Shown piece after piece: positions 51,360-60,279 of a stretch of DNA of 64,000 nucleotides (positions within the stretch are counted from its first letter, which is position 1; each line of letters starts with the position of its first letter). The position numbers and the translations under genes were made by a program. The notes beneath the pieces were generated by a model. That model worked only from the letters and a program-made list of their open reading frames with translations, made no database searches and was not told where the DNA came from. Source of the DNA: Sphingomonadales bacterium (lineage in GTDB: Bacteria; Pseudomonadota; Alphaproteobacteria; Sphingomonadales; Sphingomonadaceae); the NCBI GenBank assembly GCA_016714795.1, contig JADKCA010000005.1:248001-312000 (forward strand), given 5' to 3'.

Positions 51360-51887
51360 CTATTGGTAGTTGACCACCACCGAATAATTTCCCGAATAGT
51401 CACCCGCTGGCGTACCAGAGGTCATCCAGAGCGAGCCGGACACCTTGAAGTGCAGCGCGCCACTGCCATCAAACTGACCGTTCGAATGGAAATAGCTGAG
51501 GATCGACACGTTCGAACCGCTGAACACGATGTTGCCAATCTCGACCGAGTTCGCCCCGTTATACAGGAAGAAGTTGGATGGTGAGGAAATGTGGACCACC
51601 TGGTTGGGCGTTCCGCTGACATCGAAGCTGCCGGTTGTCGGCGCGTTGGCTCCGCACAGGCTGGCCCCCATGCAGGTCACGGCCCCGCTCTGATCCATAT
51701 CAACAATGGTGTTGCCGGAATTGTCGCTGGCGAATTTGCCGAAGTTCAGGGCGTCCACAGGCGTGATCGTGATAGGGGCCAAGACCTTGGAGGTGCTGTT
51801 CCCTGTTCCCGTCGCGGCATGGGCGGCTCCGCTGGCTCCCACGAGCGCAACCGCTGTGGCTAGTGCTCGAATCGTCAGATTTTTCAT
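51360..51887 (-). CDS. DUF4402 secreted protein 4
   Basis: A 175-residue exported protein: signal peptide MKNLTIRALATAVALVGASG, then VDALNFGKFASDNSGN with the LNFG motif, a Cys pair in VTCMGASLCG that may be disulfide-bonded, GSFDVSGTPNQVV, and the closing GDYSGNYSVVVNY. It is a distant copy of the tandem trio at 35.6-37.6 kb, most like paralogue 3 at its end. Its TTAACC site begins 71 bp upstream (51958 on the minus strand), further than in the trio. Confidence 0.85.
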   Translation of the reverse strand: MKNLTIRALATAVALVGASGAAHAATGTGNSTSKVLAPITITPVDALNFGKFASDNSGNTIVDMDQSGAVTCMGASLCGANAPTTGSFDVSGTPNQVVHISSPSNFFLYNGANSVEIGNIVFSGSNVSILSYFHSNGQFDGSGALHFKVSGSLWMTSGTPAGDYSGNYSVVVNYQ

Positions 51888-51952
51888 CGGCTTAATCCCC
51901 CTCAGTGAACCGCGTGTGGACGGGAAAAGATGGTGGGGCCGCTAAGGCAGCT

Positions 51953-51958
51953 GGTTAA
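51953..51958 (-). promoter_or_regulatory. TTAACC site before DUF4402 gene 4
   Basis: TTAACC in the context CATTAACCAGCTGCC, sharing the TTAACCAGCT string with the site of gene 1; spacing to the start codon is 71 bp instead of 52. Confidence 0.35.
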
Positions 51959-52057
51959 TGGTCGGTTAGGCCTGGCTGTGTGCGTCTCTGTATCCCTTGC
52001 CGCCAGCCGTGCTTCCATCTATCGGGCATCGCTTAAACATCATGCGGAGACGAACCC

Positions 52058-53185
52058 ATGCGCGCTGAAGCGCAGGCCTATGCCGACCAGATCAACCAGG
52101 ACTTGGCGCTGTTGCGGCGCTTTCTCGATTGGGATCGTGCGCTCAAACGGCTTGATGATCTGAACGCGAAGGTGGAAGATCAGGCCCTGTGGAATGATCC
52201 CAAGGCCGCTCAGGTGGTGATGCGCGAACGGCGGCGGCTGGAGGAGGCCATTTCCGCGACGCGTGCGATTGAGAGCGAACTGTCTGATACCTGCGAGCTG
52301 ATCGAACTCGCTGAAATGGAAGGCGATGCCGCGCTGGAGGAAGATGGTGTGAAGGCGTTGGGCGACCTTGCCGAGCGCACCCAGCAGGACAAGACGACCG
52401 CACTGCTCTCTGGCGAAGCGGACGCCAACGACACCTATATCGAAATCAACGCGGGCGCAGGCGGCACCGAAAGCCAGGACTGGGCCGAAATGCTGATGCG
52501 CATGTATACGCGCTGGGCCGAACGCCGGAAGATGAAGGTGGAAGTGATCGATCATCATTCGGGCGAGCAAGCGGGCATCAAATCCGCCACGCTGATGATC
52601 AAGGGCGAGAACGCATATGGCTATGCCAAGACCGAAAGCGGCGTCCACCGCCTCGTCCGCATCAGCCCTTATGATTCGAACGCGCGCCGCCACACCAGCT
52701 TTTCCAGCGTCTGGGTCTATCCGGTGGTCGATGAGAATATCGACATCGAGATCAACGAAAGCGAATTGCGGATCGACACCTATCGCGCGTCAGGCGCGGG
52801 CGGGCAGCACATCAACACCACCGATTCTGCGGTGCGCATCACCCACTTGCCCACCAACATCGTGGTGCAGTGTCAGAACCAGCGGTCTCAGCACAAGAAC
52901 AAGGCCGAAGCGATGAACCAGCTTCGCGCTCGCCTTTACGAAGCCGAGTTGCAGAAGCGCGAGGCGGAAGCCAATGCCAATGCCGCCAGCAAGACCGATA
53001 TTGGCTGGGGCCACCAGATCCGATCCTATGTGTTGCAACCCTATCAGCTGGTGAAGGATCTGCGCACCGGCGTGATTTCCACCGCTCCGGGCGATGTTCT
53101 GGATGGCGCGCTCGACAAGTTCATGGCCGCCGCTTTGTCGCAGCGCGTGACGGGCGAGAAGGTGGTTGTCGAGGATATTGACTGA
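52058..53185 (+). CDS. prfB: Peptide chain release factor 2
   Basis: A 375-residue factor that ends translation at UGA and UAA. The GGQ motif (residues 248-250, GAGGQHINTTDSA) and the codon-recognition region SPYDSNARRHTSF (SPF-type tripeptide as SPY) are present, as is HKNKAEAMNQLRARLYE. The reading frame is continuous from ATG 52058, so the programmed frameshift found in many bacteria is absent. It directly precedes the damaged methyltransferase gene (one base between stop and GTG). Confidence 0.96.
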   Translation: MRAEAQAYADQINQDLALLRRFLDWDRALKRLDDLNAKVEDQALWNDPKAAQVVMRERRRLEEAISATRAIESELSDTCELIELAEMEGDAALEEDGVKALGDLAERTQQDKTTALLSGEADANDTYIEINAGAGGTESQDWAEMLMRMYTRWAERRKMKVEVIDHHSGEQAGIKSATLMIKGENAYGYAKTESGVHRLVRISPYDSNARRHTSFSSVWVYPVVDENIDIEINESELRIDTYRASGAGGQHINTTDSAVRITHLPTNIVVQCQNQRSQHKNKAEAMNQLRARLYEAELQKREAEANANAASKTDIGWGHQIRSYVLQPYQLVKDLRTGVISTAPGDVLDGALDKFMAAALSQRVTGEKVVVEDID

Positions 53186-53186
53186 G

Positions 53187-53829
53187 GTGCGCCGCGCGGG
53201 TGCCCTGCTGGCTCCGCTGCTTGTGCTCACAGGCTGTGACGGCCTGCCGGTTGAACGCGAACTGCGCCCCGACGCCAAAGTGGAAAGCGCCGAGTTTCCG
53301 GCAGCGGAACGGGCGGTGGCCCCCGTCACCTCCAGCCGCTGGTCTACCGAGGAAAATCGCGACTCGGCTGGCGGAGCGGGTGGGGGCTTCGGGCCGCGTG
53401 GTCGCGCAGGACATCATGCCCGCCACGATCAAGGCACTGGGCGAACGCGTGACACGCGAGCGGCTCGACAATATCAGCGTGATCCTGTCTGACCCGGATG
53501 ATCCGCGCCTGCCCGCCAACAGCTTTGACCGTGTGTTTCTGGTGCGCATGTATCATGAGATTCGCGCGCCCTATGAATTCCTCTGGCGGCTGCGGCCTTC
53601 GTTGCGTGTTGGCGGGCGCGTGATCGTGGTGGATGCAGACCGGCCTGTGCGCGATCATGGCACGCCCGCCAGCCTGCTCGATTGCGAAATGCGCGCCACC
53701 GGCTATCGCCGTGTTGACATGCAGAAATTGCCGCAGGTCGGGGCCTATCTCGCCGCCTATGAAGCATCGGGCAAGCGCCCGGAACCGGATCAGGTCAAGG
53801 CCTGCTCAGAACCGCAGGAGAAACAGTGA
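53187..53829 (+). pseudogene. Lipoprotein SAM-methyltransferase gene with an internal deletion
   Basis: GTG 53187 starts a lipoprotein signal (VRRAGALLAPLLVLTGC), then VTSSRWSTEENRDS in frame 1. From about 53360 the similarity continues in another frame: RLAERVGASGRVVAQDIM, VFLVRMYHEIRAP and LRPSLRVGGRVIVVDADRP. Between them the SAM-binding glycine loop (expected ADIGAGxGYYT-type) is missing, by about 90-100 bases, and the frame is broken. Frame 1 ends at 53492. The product could not bind SAM. Relatives are exported or predicted class I methyltransferases of unknown substrate. Real decay or assembly loss. Confidence 0.75.
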
Positions 53830-53830
53830 C

Positions 53831-54583
53831 ATGAAGCCGGGGCGCGGACGCCGTGAACAGGGCAGCAAGGGGCCGGGGCGCACCCATTTCTGGGGGCGTC
53901 ACGCGGTGGAGGCGGCACTCGCAAATCCGGATCGGGTGATCCGCAAAATGTGGGGCACGCGGGAGGCGCTGGATGCGCTCGACATTCCCAAGGGGATGCC
54001 GGTGACCTTTGCCGAAGGTGCCGATCTCGCCCGGCTGGTCGCACGCGATGCGCCGCATCAGGGCGTGGTGATCGAGGTCGATCCGCTGCCGGACATCTGG
54101 CTGGACGATGTGCTGGGGCCGGATGAGAAGAACCGCCCGCTGCTGGTGCTCGATCAGGTCACCGATCCGCACAATGTCGGCGCGATCCTGCGCTCTGCTG
54201 CCGCCTTTGACGCGCGCGCGATCGTCACGCAGGACCGGCATTCCCCGCCCGAATCAGGCTCGCTTGCCAAGGCGGCTTCGGGCGCGCTGGAGCGGGTGCC
54301 TTGGGTGCGTGTCGTCAATCTGGCGCGTGCACTGGATGATATGGCGGCGGCGGGCTTCTGGCGGATCGGGCTTTCGGGCCATGCCAGGCAGACGCTGGAT
54401 CAGGCGCTGGGCACCAACCGGCTGGCCTTGGTGCTGGGCGCGGAAGGCGAAGGCCTGCGCCAGAACACAGAAGCGCATTGCGATGAACTGGCTCGTCTGC
54501 CGATCAGCAATGCGATAGAAAGCCTCAACGTCTCCAACGCGGCGGCCATCGCGCTTTATGCCGCTGCCACCCGGAAAGGATGA
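53831..54583 (+). CDS. rlmB: 23S rRNA (guanosine-2'-O-)-methyltransferase RlmB family
   Basis: A 250-residue SPOUT (TrmH-type) methyltransferase. HFWGRHAVEAALANP is the substrate-binding domain start; the trefoil-knot SAM motifs are LDQVTDPHNVGAILRSAAAF, LVLGAEGEGLRQ and LPISNAIESLNVSNAAAIALY in stretches. Length is typical. It probably modifies G2251 of 23S rRNA, though other TrmH members are similar. ATG 53831 follows AGGAG. Its stop overlaps the next start (ATGA). Confidence 0.92.
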   Translation: MKPGRGRREQGSKGPGRTHFWGRHAVEAALANPDRVIRKMWGTREALDALDIPKGMPVTFAEGADLARLVARDAPHQGVVIEVDPLPDIWLDDVLGPDEKNRPLLVLDQVTDPHNVGAILRSAAAFDARAIVTQDRHSPPESGSLAKAASGALERVPWVRVVNLARALDDMAAAGFWRIGLSGHARQTLDQALGTNRLALVLGAEGEGLRQNTEAHCDELARLPISNAIESLNVSNAAAIALYAAATRKG

Positions 54584-55536
54584 AGCCCGTGAATGGACTG
54601 AAGAAATGGGCGTTTGCGCTCGCCGCACCCCTGCTGCTCAATGGCTGCTTCATCATGCCGGGCAAATTCGGCTCGACGCTCGACATCCGCAAGGATGGCA
54701 ATTTCACCTTCGCTTACAAGGGCGAGGTGATGTTCCAGTCTCCCGACGAGATGATGAAGGGCAAGGCCGAGCTGTGGAGCGAGGATATGGCCAGTTGCTA
54801 CAAGGAGGGTGATGCGGCGGCTGAAGGCGCTGCTGCCGCTGCTGCGGACGCGGCTTCAGCCGCCGCTGATGCTGCCGCCGATGCCGCTTCCGACGCCGCC
54901 AATGCCGCCAGCCCCGATGATCTGCCCGCCCTGGAAGACAACACCCGCCCCTGCACAAAGGCGGAAATTGCCGAGCAGAAGGCCGATTGGGAGCAGGAGC
55001 AGAAGGACCGGGCGGACAAGAAATCCAAGGAAAGCGCGGCCTTTGCTTCCATGTTCGGCTATGCGCCGGGCGATGAAAAGGCGATGAACGCGTTTGCGAC
55101 CAAGCTCGCCAAATATCGCGGCTGGAAATCGGTGGTCAATCAGGGGAATGGCAAATTCCTTGTCGATTATCAGATCAGCGGCAGGCTGGACCATGACTTC
55201 ATCTTCCCGGTTCTACCCGAAGGCGACGTGGTCTTCCCCTTCGTTCAGATCAGGGGCCGTGAATCGGGCAAGGTGTTCATCAACACGCCTGCTCTGCTGG
55301 GCGGCGGGATGATGGCGATGGCCGCCAAGGCCAAAGCGTTCGGAGCACCGGACAGCAATGATGCGCCGGATGTGACGGGCATTGTCGATGGCAGCTTCAC
55401 CATCACCACCGATGGCGAAATCCTGACCAATAACAGCGAGGATGGCGCGGAAAAGACAAATGCGGGCCGTGTCCTGCGCTGGGTGATCAATGGCGATACC
55501 AAGCGCATTCCGGAGGCGCTGATCCTGCTCAATTAA
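54580..55536 (+). CDS. Lipoprotein with an alanine/aspartate-rich linker, unknown
   Basis: A 318-residue protein with a lipoprotein signal (KKWAFALAAPLLLNGC) and a domain similar in layout to bacterial lipoproteins carrying TLDIRKDGNFTFAYKGE. Residues about 77-115 are a low-complexity Ala/Asp repeat (AADAASAAADAAADAASDAA), probably a flexible or helical linker. The C-terminal part has FIFPVLPEGDVVFPFVQIRG and TDGEILTNNSEDG. No known family with certainty. The ATGA overlap with rlmB implies translational coupling to an rRNA methylase, which is functionally odd. Confidence 0.75.
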   Translation: MKPVNGLKKWAFALAAPLLLNGCFIMPGKFGSTLDIRKDGNFTFAYKGEVMFQSPDEMMKGKAELWSEDMASCYKEGDAAAEGAAAAAADAASAAADAAADAASDAANAASPDDLPALEDNTRPCTKAEIAEQKADWEQEQKDRADKKSKESAAFASMFGYAPGDEKAMNAFATKLAKYRGWKSVVNQGNGKFLVDYQISGRLDHDFIFPVLPEGDVVFPFVQIRGRESGKVFINTPALLGGGMMAMAAKAKAFGAPDSNDAPDVTGIVDGSFTITTDGEILTNNSEDGAEKTNAGRVLRWVINGDTKRIPEALILLN

Positions 55537-55625
55537 GCATTCAATTTCTGTTCAGCCGGGCGGGACAATTCTAGGCTGGCATCAAACCCGCATTGCGGGC
55601 TGATTCGTTGTGGAGAAGAGTCATC

Positions 55626-56318
55626 ATGTTGCGTCGTTCGTCGCTTTTCCGTCTGGCTGCCCCGCTGGCGCTGCTCGCCGTCTCGGGCTGTGCGCAGAAT
55701 TTCAATGCGCGGGTCAATCGCTTTCAGGCCATGCCTGCCGCGCAAGGGCAAAGCTTTGTCATCAAGGCGGATGATCCCAAGCTGGATGGCAGCCTTGAAT
55801 TCGCGACCTATGCCGGGCTGGTCAGCCAGCGGCTGACGGCTGCGGGCTATACGGCGGCGGCATCGCCCGATGCGGCGGCGCTGGTCGTCAAGCTGGGTTA
55901 TGGCGTGGACAAGGGCACCGAAAAGGTGCGCACTGTGCCGACGGCCTATGGCAGCGGCGGGTGCTGGGGCTGGCATGATCCCTTCTGCGGTGGCTTCGGC
56001 TATTGGGGCGGCGGTCTGGGGCGGCCTTATGCGTGGCGCGGCGGCACCTATTATAATGGCTGGGCCGATCCCTGGGCTTTCGGCAATCGCTGGGGCAGCG
56101 AAGTGGAAAGCTACACCGTGTTCGCCAGCGATCTGACGATGAAGATCGAAAAAGCGGGCAGTGCGGAACGCGTGTTCGAAGGCAATGCCAAGGCGTTGTC
56201 GAGCAATGACAACCTCACCTATCTGGTGCCCAACCTGATCGAGGCGATGTTCACCGGCTTCCCCGGCAATTCGGGCGAGACGGTGAAAATCACGATCGCG
56301 CCGCCGAAGAAGAAATAG
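55626..56318 (+). CDS. DUF4136 family lipoprotein
   Basis: A 230-residue lipoprotein: signal MLRRSSLFRLAAPLALLAVSGC, then a DUF4136 domain (FEFATYAGLVSQRL-type, here LEFATYAGLVSQRLTAAGY; AALVVKLGYGVDKGTEKV; VEIAMFTGFPG-like ending LIEAMFTGFPGNSG). A central Gly/Trp/Tyr-rich loop (GSGGCWGWHDPFCGGFGYWG) is an unusual insertion, rich in aromatics. Family function is unknown; it is usually outer-membrane associated. ATG 55626 begins the signal peptide. Confidence 0.85.
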   Translation: MLRRSSLFRLAAPLALLAVSGCAQNFNARVNRFQAMPAAQGQSFVIKADDPKLDGSLEFATYAGLVSQRLTAAGYTAAASPDAAALVVKLGYGVDKGTEKVRTVPTAYGSGGCWGWHDPFCGGFGYWGGGLGRPYAWRGGTYYNGWADPWAFGNRWGSEVESYTVFASDLTMKIEKAGSAERVFEGNAKALSSNDNLTYLVPNLIEAMFTGFPGNSGETVKITIAPPKKK

Positions 56319-56947
56319 GGATGAGCGCAGGAGGGCAGGGCTAGCCTTGATCATGGTGCGGGGCCTTCCCCTGCCGCGCGCAGGAACATTCGTCCCCCGA
56401 GAATGTCTACGCCGCGATTTATTCAGGCTGGATAGTACCAAATCTGAAGCGGGCGGATGAAAAGCCGCTTTGGCATGGCGTGAAGAGGGACAGCGCCCGC
56501 CAGACCCGGTTTGCGCGACGACGGTCGCTCCAACCAGACGCGTATCATCCACATCCGGGAACGCACGACGGAACGGGCACGCCCATGTTCATCGTCGATC
56601 TTCGCAAGGCCACACGGCCGATGCGGCGCGACGTGACCAAGCTCGATGCGGGCGCGAGGGCTGCCGTTCAACCAGCTTGCCGGAGAAAGAGGCACATTTG
56701 ATTTTGCGGCAGGCAGCTGGGATGACATGAAAGAGGTGTATGTGCATTGCCAACTGCTCGAAATGGAGCGCGTGGATGCCAGCGGGCTATCGCTATTCCT
56801 CGATCAATATCGGCTGCAATCAGCCGAAGAAGCTGATGCCGTTTGTCGAGCATGTCATCGCGCTGGCGCAGCTCAAGCGTCGCGATCCGGCAACGCCGTA
56901 GACCGGCCTCTACTGGGCAGGGCCGTGCCGGTCGCTAAACCCGCATC
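56319..56947. other. 629-bp region with frame-broken coding-like sequence
   Basis: No intact gene is recognised. One frame is open from about 56380 to 56698 (with NVYAAIYSGWIVPNLKRAD and MFIVDLRKATRPMRRD) and ends at a TGA; another from about 56774 to 56901 (WMPAGYRYSSINIGCNQPKK, LMPFVEHVIALAQLKRRD). Their protein-like composition and adjacency suggest one or two small genes broken by frameshifts or deletions, lying where sphingomonads often have other genes before nagZ. Confidence 0.4.
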
Positions 56948-57960
56948 ATGAAACCCGTCATTTTCGGCCTGTCCGGCCATGCCCTCACGCCTGATGAAAC
57001 CGCCTTCTTCAAGGAGGCGGACCCCGCTGGTTACATCCTGTTCCGGCGCAACGTGGAAACGCGCGAACAGGTGCGGGCGCTGACGGATAGTTTGCGCAGC
57101 CTTGCAGGCCGCACTGACCTGCCAATCCTGATCGATCAGGAGGGTGGCCGCGTGCAGCGCATGACGGCACCCGAATGGCCCAAATTCCCGGCAGCGGGAG
57201 AGCCTTTCGGCATGCTCTATGCCAAGGCGCCCATGTCTGCCATCGAGGCGGCGCGCGTGAATGCAGAGGCGCTGGCACTGGGCTGGCGGAGGTAGGCATC
57301 ACCGTCGATTGCCTGCCGGTGCTCGACGTGCGCCAGCCGGGTGCGAATGATATTGTCGGAGACCGCTCGTTCGGCAGCGATCCGGTGATGGTGGCTGCGC
57401 TTGGTCGTGCGACGCTCGACGGGCTGCGCGCCGGGGGTGTCGTCGGCGTGATGAAGCATATGCCGGGCCATGGCCGCTCCATGGTAGACAGCCATCTCGA
57501 CCTGCCCCGCGTCACCGCCAGTGCGGAGGAATTGGAGGCGGATATTCTGCCCTTCCACAGGCTGGCCAGCGCCCCGATGGGGATGACCGCGCACATCATA
57601 TATGAGGCGTGGGACAAGATGGATTGCGCTTCGCGCTCGCCCATCGTGATCGAACAGATTATCCGCCAGCGGATCGGCTTTGACGGATTTCTGATGTCTG
57701 ATGATCTCGACATGAAGGCGCTTTCCGGCACGCCCGCTGAAAAGGCGTGTGCGGTGGTGGCGGCGGGCTGCGATGCCGCGCTCGATTGCTGGGCGCGGAT
57801 GGGTGAGATGGTGGAAATGGCCAACGCGCTGCCGGATATGTCTGCCCGCTCGCGCGCACGGCTGGATGCCGCGATGGCGACTATTTCCCCGCCGAAATCT
57901 GTGGAGAAGATCGCCGCTCTCATCGACAAACGGGATGCCTTGTTGTCATATGCAGCGTGA
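56948..57960 (+). pseudogene. nagZ: Beta-N-acetylhexosaminidase NagZ, frameshifted by one base
   Basis: A family 3 glycosidase that removes N-acetylglucosamine from muropeptides in cell-wall recycling. Frame 1 from ATG 56948 reads IFGLSGHALTPDE, AGYILFRRNVET, ILIDQEGGRVQRM and stops at 57295. The next frame continues VGITVDCLPVLDV, IVGDRSFGSDP, the catalytic GVMKHMPGHGRSMVDSH and DGFLMSDDLDMKAL to 57960. One base added in the GGG at 57281-57283 restores ALALGLAEVGIT and a complete 337-residue protein. A homopolymer sequencing loss is the simplest explanation. Start of scpA overlaps its stop. Confidence 0.88.
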
Positions 57961-58724
57961 TGGACGCGGACCTCGCCTTTGATCTTCAAACCCTGCCAGC
58001 GGGCGATGACGACCAGTTGACGCTCGAACTGGGCAGCTGGGAAGGTCCGCTCGACCTGTTGCTGGCGCTCGCGCGCAACCAGAAGGTCGATTTGCGCGAA
58101 ATCTCCATTCTTGCGCTGGTAGAGCAGTATCTCTCGTTCATCGACAATGCCAAGGCACTGAAGCTGGAGATTGCTGCCGATTATCTGGTGATGGCGGCAT
58201 GGCTGGCCTACCTCAAATCCTGCCTGTTGCTGCCGCGCGAGCCGCATGTGGAGCCTTCCCCTGAAGAACTCGCATTGCGCCTGCAATTGCGGCTGGAACG
58301 GCTGAATGCAATGCGCGAATCGGGCGCGCGGCTGATGGCGCGAGACCGGCTGGGCCGCGACGTGTTCGCACGCGGCGCGCCCGATGGCCTGCGGGTTGTG
58401 CGCAAGGCGAACTGGGATGTTTCGCTGTTTGATCTGATGCAGGCCTATGGCCAGATCAAGGCGCGCAGCCAGCCGGTTTTCCATATCGTCCACCGGCGAC
58501 ATGTGATGACGCTGGATGAGGCAATCGAGCGCGTTGCGCGGCTGGTCGGCTCGCTGGTCAGCTGGACGGAAATCAGGGCCTTCCTGCCCGAAACTGATGA
58601 CCCCGTGTTCCGCAAGTCCGCACTGGCTTCGTCCTTCCTCGCCATGCTGGAACTGGCGCGACAGGGCCGGTTGGAACTGGATCAGGCAGAGGCGTTCGCG
58701 CCGCTGATGGTGCGCGCGGCATGA
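57960..58724 (+). CDS. scpA: Segregation and condensation protein A (kleisin)
   Basis: A 254-residue kleisin that bridges SMC heads with ScpB for chromosome condensation. The N-terminal helical domain includes LGSWEGPLDLLLALARNQKVD, the typical DLxEISI as DLREISILALVEQYLSFI, and AADYLVMAAWLAYLKS; the C-terminal winged helix includes SFLAMLELARQGRLEL. ATG 57960 (or GTG 57957) overlaps the nagZ stop; its own stop overlaps scpB by four bases. Confidence 0.94.
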   Translation: MDADLAFDLQTLPAGDDDQLTLELGSWEGPLDLLLALARNQKVDLREISILALVEQYLSFIDNAKALKLEIAADYLVMAAWLAYLKSCLLLPREPHVEPSPEELALRLQLRLERLNAMRESGARLMARDRLGRDVFARGAPDGLRVVRKANWDVSLFDLMQAYGQIKARSQPVFHIVHRRHVMTLDEAIERVARLVGSLVSWTEIRAFLPETDDPVFRKSALASSFLAMLELARQGRLELDQAEAFAPLMVRAA

Positions 58725-59344
58725 ATGATCCGGCGGAAGATTTCGCCCGCGCGGTGGAGGCGACTCTGTTTGCCGCAGCCGAGCCGATGAGCCCGGCAGA
58801 GATTGCGGCCTATGCCGGGCCGGAGGGCGATGTGAAGGCCGCGCTGGCCAATTTGCAGGCGGATTATGCTGCACGCGGCGTCAATCTGGTGGAGCGGGGC
58901 GGAAAATGGCATTTCCAGACCGCGCCCGACCTCGCCCATATCCTGCGACGCGAGCGGGAAGACAGCCGCAAACTCAGCCGCGCGGCAGTCGAGACGCTGG
59001 CGATCATTGCCTATCATGAACCCGTCAGCCGGGCCGAAATCGAATCGGTGCGCGGGGTGCAGATCAGCAAAGGCACGCTGGATGTGTTGATGGAGGCGGG
59101 CTGGGTGCGGCCCGCCGGACGACGCGAGACGCCAGGGCGCCCGCTGACCTTCGCCACGACGCCCGCTTTCCTCGCCCATTTCGGGCTGGAGAGCCGACGC
59201 GACCTGCCGGGAATCGAGGATTTGAAGGCTGCCGGGCTACTCGATCCGGTGGATCTGGCGTTCGATGCGTTGCAGGATGCGGCAGACGCGGAACTGGCGG
59301 ATGAAGTGGAGGAAGAGGCCCCTTTTTCCCCTAGCGATGGTTGA
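58721..59344 (+). CDS. scpB: Segregation and condensation protein B
   Basis: A 207-residue winged-helix partner of ScpA and SMC. Stretches include AVEATLFAAAEPMSPAEIA, SRAAVETLAIIAYHEPVSRAEIESVRGV in pieces, and GWVRPAGRRETPGRPLTFATT, which are hallmark ScpB sequences. The C-terminal tail is acidic (ADELADEVEEEAPF-like). It overlaps scpA (ATGA). In many alphaproteobacteria tatA follows, but here rplU comes next after 108 bp. Confidence 0.94.
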   Translation: MNDPAEDFARAVEATLFAAAEPMSPAEIAAYAGPEGDVKAALANLQADYAARGVNLVERGGKWHFQTAPDLAHILRREREDSRKLSRAAVETLAIIAYHEPVSRAEIESVRGVQISKGTLDVLMEAGWVRPAGRRETPGRPLTFATTPAFLAHFGLESRRDLPGIEDLKAAGLLDPVDLAFDALQDAADAELADEVEEEAPFSPSDG

Positions 59345-59452
59345 CAGAATCGCCCGCCCCCTGTAGCGGGCAGCCTTCCGCGCGGAGGGTGATGCCTACC
59401 GGCGTTGCTCAATGCGCGGTTTTACGCCATTTTTGAAGAAGTGACCCAAGCC

Positions 59453-59818
59453 ATGTTCGCAATCGTGCGCACGGGCGGCAAGCAATACCGCGTTGCCGCC
59501 GGAGACAAGATCGCCGTCGAAAAGATCGCCGGTGAAGCAGGCGAAACCGTTTCGCTGACCGACGTTCTGCTCGCCGGTGAAGGCGCGGACGTGAAGGCTG
59601 GTGCCGGTATCACCGTCTCTGCCGAAATCGTCGCGCAGGCGAAGACGGACAAGGTGTTCGTGTTCAAGAAGAAGCGTCGGCACAATTATCGCCGTCGTGC
59701 GGGCCACCGCCAGAACGTCACGCTTCTGAAGATCACCGCCATTGGTGGCGAAGCCAAGAAGGCCGCTCCCAAGAAGGCGAAAACCGAAGAGGCGGCTCCG
59801 GCTGCCGCTGCTGAATAA
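59453..59818 (+). CDS. rplU: 50S ribosomal protein L21
   Basis: A 121-residue ribosomal protein that binds 23S rRNA. MFAIVRTGGKQYRVAAGD and KKKRRHNYRRRAGHRQNVTLLKI are diagnostic. The C-terminal Lys/Ala/Glu tail (AKKAAPKKAKTEEAAPAAA) is a common alphaproteobacterial extension. ATG 59453 is chosen; the frame is open upstream but not conserved there. rpmA follows after 12 bp with the ribosome site AAGGAG. Confidence 0.97.
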   Translation: MFAIVRTGGKQYRVAAGDKIAVEKIAGEAGETVSLTDVLLAGEGADVKAGAGITVSAEIVAQAKTDKVFVFKKKRRHNYRRRAGHRQNVTLLKITAIGGEAKKAAPKKAKTEEAAPAAAAE

Positions 59819-59830
59819 GGAGTCTGCACA

Positions 59831-60100
59831 ATGGCACATAAAAAAGCAGGCGGTTCTTCCCGTAACGGTCGCGACTCAGCGGGTCGCCGCCTTGGTGTGA
59901 AGAAGTTCGGTGGTGAAACCGTGCTCGCGGGCAATATTCTCATCCGTCAGCGCGGCACGCGCGTGTGGCCGGGCGTGAACGTTGGCTGTGGCAAGGACCA
60001 CACGCTGTTCGCAACGGCTGAAGGCCGCGTGCGCTTTCATGATGGCAAGCAAGGCCGCAAATACGTGTCCGTGGACACGATGGCAGCCGCAGCCGAATAA
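59831..60100 (+). CDS. rpmA: 50S ribosomal protein L27
   Basis: An 89-residue protein near the peptidyl-transferase centre. MAHKKAGGSSRNGRDSAGRR and RQRGTRVWPGVNVGCGKDHT are near-universal L27 sequences, with no N-terminal leader needing cleavage. It is paired with rplU, as in almost all bacteria. Followed by a strong hairpin and a terminator. Confidence 0.98.
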   Translation: MAHKKAGGSSRNGRDSAGRRLGVKKFGGETVLAGNILIRQRGTRVWPGVNVGCGKDHTLFATAEGRVRFHDGKQGRKYVSVDTMAAAAE

Positions 60101-60139
60101 TCGGGCGCGCCGCACGGGCCGCCCAGCCGGGTGGCCCCT

Positions 60140-60198
60140 GATCCGCATCAGATGCGGATCGTGACAAGGGAGACGGGACCACCCCGGCCTCCCTTTTT
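60140..60198 (+). terminator. rplU-rpmA terminator region
   Basis: A 9-bp stem GATCCGCAT/ATGCGGATC with a CAG loop (60140-60160) is followed by GGGAG (60168-60172) pairing with CTCCC (60189-60193) and a run of five T (60194-60198). The second hairpin fits a Rho-independent terminator; the first may stabilise the 3' end. Confidence 0.65.
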
Positions 60199-60279
60199 CA
60201 TTGTCTCCCGTTTTTCCGATCCGCGTCATGGCCGCGTCACACAGCGCAGCTATCGGACGCCCGACACTGGAGAGAGACG

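Noticed and set aside
52058..52200. Programmed frameshift in prfB
   Set aside because: The frame is continuous from ATG to stop with no in-frame UGA near codon 25.
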